This document shows positions 21,577 through 23,393 of a stretch of 23,393 nt of DNA, piece by piece. Made by a program: the position numbers and the translations under genes. Origin of the DNA: Desulfobulbus sp. (GTDB lineage: Bacteria > Desulfobacterota > Desulfobulbia > Desulfobulbales > Desulfobulbaceae); NCBI GenBank assembly GCA_011051825.1, contig DRKH01000117.1, positions 1 through 23,393 on the forward strand, written 5' to 3'. Each line of letters begins with the position of its first letter. Within the stretch, counting starts at the first letter, position 1. Under the pieces are notes generated by a model that did no database searches, was not told where the DNA came from, and was given only the letters and a program-made list of their open reading frames with translations.

Positions 21577-22196
21577 ACCATTAACCTCTCTTCAAGCTGC
21601 GCTATGGATTCCTGAACCAGCATCAGTTTGGAATGTTTCAGAATATCATATACATTCACACCAGCTACCGGCAGCACTTTATATCCAACTGCGTTTCGGG
21701 CGGATTTTGCAACAACCGGATCATCACCGGCCGTTACAATCAGACAGTCATCAAACTGAAAATTTTTCATGACCTGGACAAACTCTCTGGTCTTGATTTC
21801 CTGAAGGTTCAGGGTATCTACCACGACCATGTTTCCCTCTGTATTGCGGGCGGAGATTGCCATTTTCAGGGCAAGCCGCCGAACCTTTTTTGGGAGCTGG
21901 TAGCTGTAATCCCTGGTCCTGGGACCAAAGGTAACACCGCCGCCACGCCAGATCGGTGATGTCCGCGATCCTGCCCTGGCCCGACCGGTACCCTTCTGAC
22001 GCCAGGGCTTGGCCCCGCCGCCGCGCACCTGGCCACGGCTTTTTGTACAGGCATTGCCTGATCGACGATTAGCCCGTTGCATACAGACCACTTCGTGTAA
22101 TATGGAGGTCTTAACCTCTACATTAAACAGAGCCTCATTGAGCTCTACTTCTCCGACTTTTTCAGCGGAGCTGTTAACAACATCGCAAACTGCCAT
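21573..22196 (-). CDS. rplD: 50S ribosomal protein L4
   Basis: Complete 207-residue L4. In E. coli it also represses the S10 operon. The long basic loop with SRGQVRGGGAKPWRQKGTGR reaches into the exit tunnel near L22; GGGVTFGPRTRDYSYQLPKK follows. The frame extends five codons upstream to a TTG, but AAGGAG lies inside that extension six bases before the ATG at 22196, which also gives the usual length. It follows rplC after 29 bp. Confidence 0.98.
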   Translation of the reverse strand: MAVCDVVNSSAEKVGEVELNEALFNVEVKTSILHEVVCMQRANRRSGNACTKSRGQVRGGGAKPWRQKGTGRARAGSRTSPIWRGGGVTFGPRTRDYSYQLPKKVRRLALKMAISARNTEGNMVVVDTLNLQEIKTREFVQVMKNFQFDDCLIVTAGDDPVVAKSARNAVGYKVLPVAGVNVYDILKHSKLMLVQESIAQLEERLMV

Positions 22197-22223
22197 GTGT
22201 TTCTCCTTCAACAGCAGATGGAA

Positions 22224-22243
22224 ATCTATGCTTTTGTATAGAT
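22224..22243 (-). other. Hairpin overlapping the rplC stop codon
   Basis: ATCTAT pairs perfectly with ATAGAT (6 bp, loop ACAAAAGC) on the minus strand. The rplC TAG lies in the 3' arm. The stem is A/T-rich. Confidence 0.45.
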
Positions 22244-22858
22244 ACTGAGTAACCCGTTTTTCGCGCCGGGTACGGTTCCCTCGACAAGAAGAACGTTCTC
22301 TTCATCTCTGATATCAATAATAGTCAAGTTCTTCTGGGTAACTGTATTATTTCCCATCCGACCAGGCATCTTTTTTCCCTTGATGACACGACCCGGATAG
22401 GCTGAACAACCAATGGATCCGGGTGCCCTGTGAAATCCTGATCCATGGGAGGCCTTACCACCGCCAAAACCATGACGTTTCATAACTCCCTGAAATCCAC
22501 GTCCCTTGACTTTACCCGTAATATCTACTTTATCACCGACCTGGAGCACCTCATTGAGATTGATCTCCTGGCCAAGATCAAAGGATTCAGGGTCCGTAAC
22601 CCTGAACTCACGTACATGGTAAAAGCCTTTACCACCGGAACGTTTGAAATGACCGGCTTCCGGTTTATTCAAGCGAGCCTGTTTCTTCTCTAGAAAACCA
22701 ACCTGGATGGCATCATAGCCCTCCTTGGCCTTAGTCTTCTTTTGCAATATGGTACAGGGACCCGCTTCAATAACGGTAACAGGAATTGATCGACCATTTT
22801 CATTATAGATCCTGGTCATTCCTATCTTTCGCCCTAGTATTCCTTTTGTTTTCGGCAT
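22226..22858 (-). CDS. rplC: 50S ribosomal protein L3
   Basis: Complete 210-residue L3, an assembly initiator near the peptidyl transferase centre. MPKTKGILGRKIGMTRIY is the family N-terminus, and HGSGFHRAPGSIG (138-150) leads into the loop that approaches the active site. Where E. coli has the PrmB-methylated glutamine (GQNQ), this protein has C151 in GCSAYPG, so that modification is not expected. It starts 61 bp after rpsJ, with a GTAATT/AATTAC hairpin 11 bases before the ATG. Confidence 0.98.
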   Translation of the reverse strand: MPKTKGILGRKIGMTRIYNENGRSIPVTVIEAGPCTILQKKTKAKEGYDAIQVGFLEKKQARLNKPEAGHFKRSGGKGFYHVREFRVTDPESFDLGQEINLNEVLQVGDKVDITGKVKGRGFQGVMKRHGFGGGKASHGSGFHRAPGSIGCSAYPGRVIKGKKMPGRMGNNTVTQKNLTIIDIRDEENVLLVEGTVPGAKNGLLSIYTKA

Positions 22859-22868
22859 TTGTTTACCC

Positions 22869-22884
22869 GTAATTCTTCAATTAC
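22869..22884 (-). other. Hairpin immediately upstream of rplC
   Basis: GTAATT pairs with AATTAC around GAAG on the minus strand (6 bp). It ends ten bases before the rplC ATG, close enough to influence ribosome access. Confidence 0.45.
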
Positions 22885-22919
22885 CCGTTGTGACTCCCTG
22901 ATCGGCGCAAGCGGCCTGT

Positions 22920-23234
22920 TCAGGGAAGCTTGATCTCCACATCAACGCCGGCAGACAACTCAAGTTTCATCAATGAGTCAATGGTCTGTTGCGTCGGCTC
23001 AAGGATATCAAGCAGTCGACGATGGGTACGCATTTCAAACTGCTCTCTAGACTTTTTGTTCACATGCGGTGAACGAAGAACCGTATATTTATTGATGGAG
23101 GTCGGCAGCGGTATCGGACCGGCAACAGTGGCTCCGGTGCGTCTGGCCGTCTCTACAATTTCTTTGGTTGACTGGTCAAGCAGTTTATGATCGTACCCTT
23201 TCAACCTGATACGAATTTTATCTGTCGGTATCAT
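22920..23234 (-). CDS. rpsJ: 30S ribosomal protein S10
   Basis: Complete 104-residue S10, which also acts with NusB in antitermination. IRIRLKGYDHKLLDQSTKEI and IPLPTSINKYTVLRSPHVNKKSREQFEMRTH are signatures. The frame is open 24 codons further upstream but overlaps the tuf 3' end out of frame; the ATG at 23234 gives the family length and N-terminus. It begins 10 bp after tuf, so the S10 cluster is transcribed with tuf. Confidence 0.98.
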   Translation of the reverse strand: MIPTDKIRIRLKGYDHKLLDQSTKEIVETARRTGATVAGPIPLPTSINKYTVLRSPHVNKKSREQFEMRTHRRLLDILEPTQQTIDSLMKLELSAGVDVEIKLP

Positions 23235-23244
23235 TGTTTCCCAC

Positions 23245-23393
23245 TTATTCGATAATTTCGCTGATGACGCCGGCGCCAACAGTGCGACCGCCTTCACGAA
23301 TTGCAAAGCGCAGCCCTTCTTCCATGGCGATAGGGGTGATCAGCTCACCGGTGATGTGAATATTATCACCGGGCATAACCATCTCTACACCAT
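23245..23393 (-). CDS. tuf: Elongation factor Tu, C-terminal part (cut by the window edge)
   Basis: The last 48 codons and stop of EF-Tu. Residues such as EMVMPGDNIHITGELITPIA and RFAIREGGRTVGAGVISEI are the C-terminal beta-barrel (domain III) of EF-Tu. The gene continues beyond position 23393. Its place just before rpsJ fits the usual str (rpsL-rpsG-fusA-tuf) to S10 junction. Its exchange factor, tsf, is encoded later in the window. Confidence 0.97.
   Translation of the reverse strand, partial: GVEMVMPGDNIHITGELITPIAMEEGLRFAIREGGRTVGAGVISEIIE

Noticed and set aside
23235..23306. Upstream-extended start for rpsJ
   Set aside because: The extension runs over the tuf coding end in another frame and is not part of S10; the ATG at 23234 gives the normal protein.
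1..23393. CRISPR array, insertion sequence, tRNA or defence genes
   Set aside because: No spaced repeat array, transposase, terminal inverted repeat, tRNA cloverleaf or foreign gene was seen; every gap is under about 215 bp and flanked by housekeeping genes.

Overview
The window is one uninterrupted block of housekeeping genes. All 40 coding regions lie on the minus strand, so transcription runs from high to low coordinates. No real gene was found on the plus strand. Gene content and protein sequences point to an anaerobic deltaproteobacterium (Desulfobacterota). A Desulfobulbales-like organism is my best guess, from general resemblance of the L2, L3 and EF-Ts sequences and the CxxCxxCC gene beside rplQ. 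No taxonomic marker here is decisive.

Layout in transcription order. (1) The 3' end of tuf (23393-23245) is followed by the S10 cluster rpsJ-rplC-rplD-rplW-rplB-rpsS-rplV-rpsC-rplP-rpmC-rpsQ. (2) The spc cluster follows as rplN-rplX-rplE-rpsN-rpsH-rplF-rplR-rpsE-rpmD-rplO-secY, and then map directly, with no adk between secY and map. (3) A 119-bp gap carries a clear sigma70-type promoter for infA-rpmJ and the alpha cluster rpsM-rpsK-rpsD-rpoA-rplQ, which ends at a strong intrinsic terminator (7977-8020). (4) A YkgJ-type cysteine-cluster protein gene starts right behind that terminator. (5) A second promoter and a 132-nt structured leader precede rpsB, which is followed by tsf-pyrH-frr-uppS-cdsA-dxr-rseP. 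These genes run from translation elongation and recycling into UMP phosphorylation, lipid carrier and phospholipid synthesis, isoprenoid synthesis and intramembrane proteolysis. Together the window covers most of the ribosome, the RNA polymerase alpha subunit, protein export and N-terminal processing, and envelope precursor supply.

Two small genes were found by reading the gaps: rpmD (14203-14382) and rpmJ (11158-11271). Starts were moved inward for rpsJ, rplD, rplF and frr, where a Shine-Dalgarno site and family N-terminus agree. No gene-free stretch exceeds about 215 bp.

There is no defence, mobile or biosynthetic novelty here. The interesting signals are regulatory. Four 30S protein genes (rpsC, rpsE, rpsM, rpsD) start with TTG and rpsN with GTG, while all 16 50S genes start with ATG. 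At least eight genes have a hairpin built over or around the stop codon. The rpsB leader can form a pseudoknot. The YkgJ-type gene has its ribosome binding site just after a terminator U-tract. Three near-copies of a 14-bp dyad repeat sit between tsf and pyrH, and an exact-length 18-bp tandem duplication abuts the rseP start codon.
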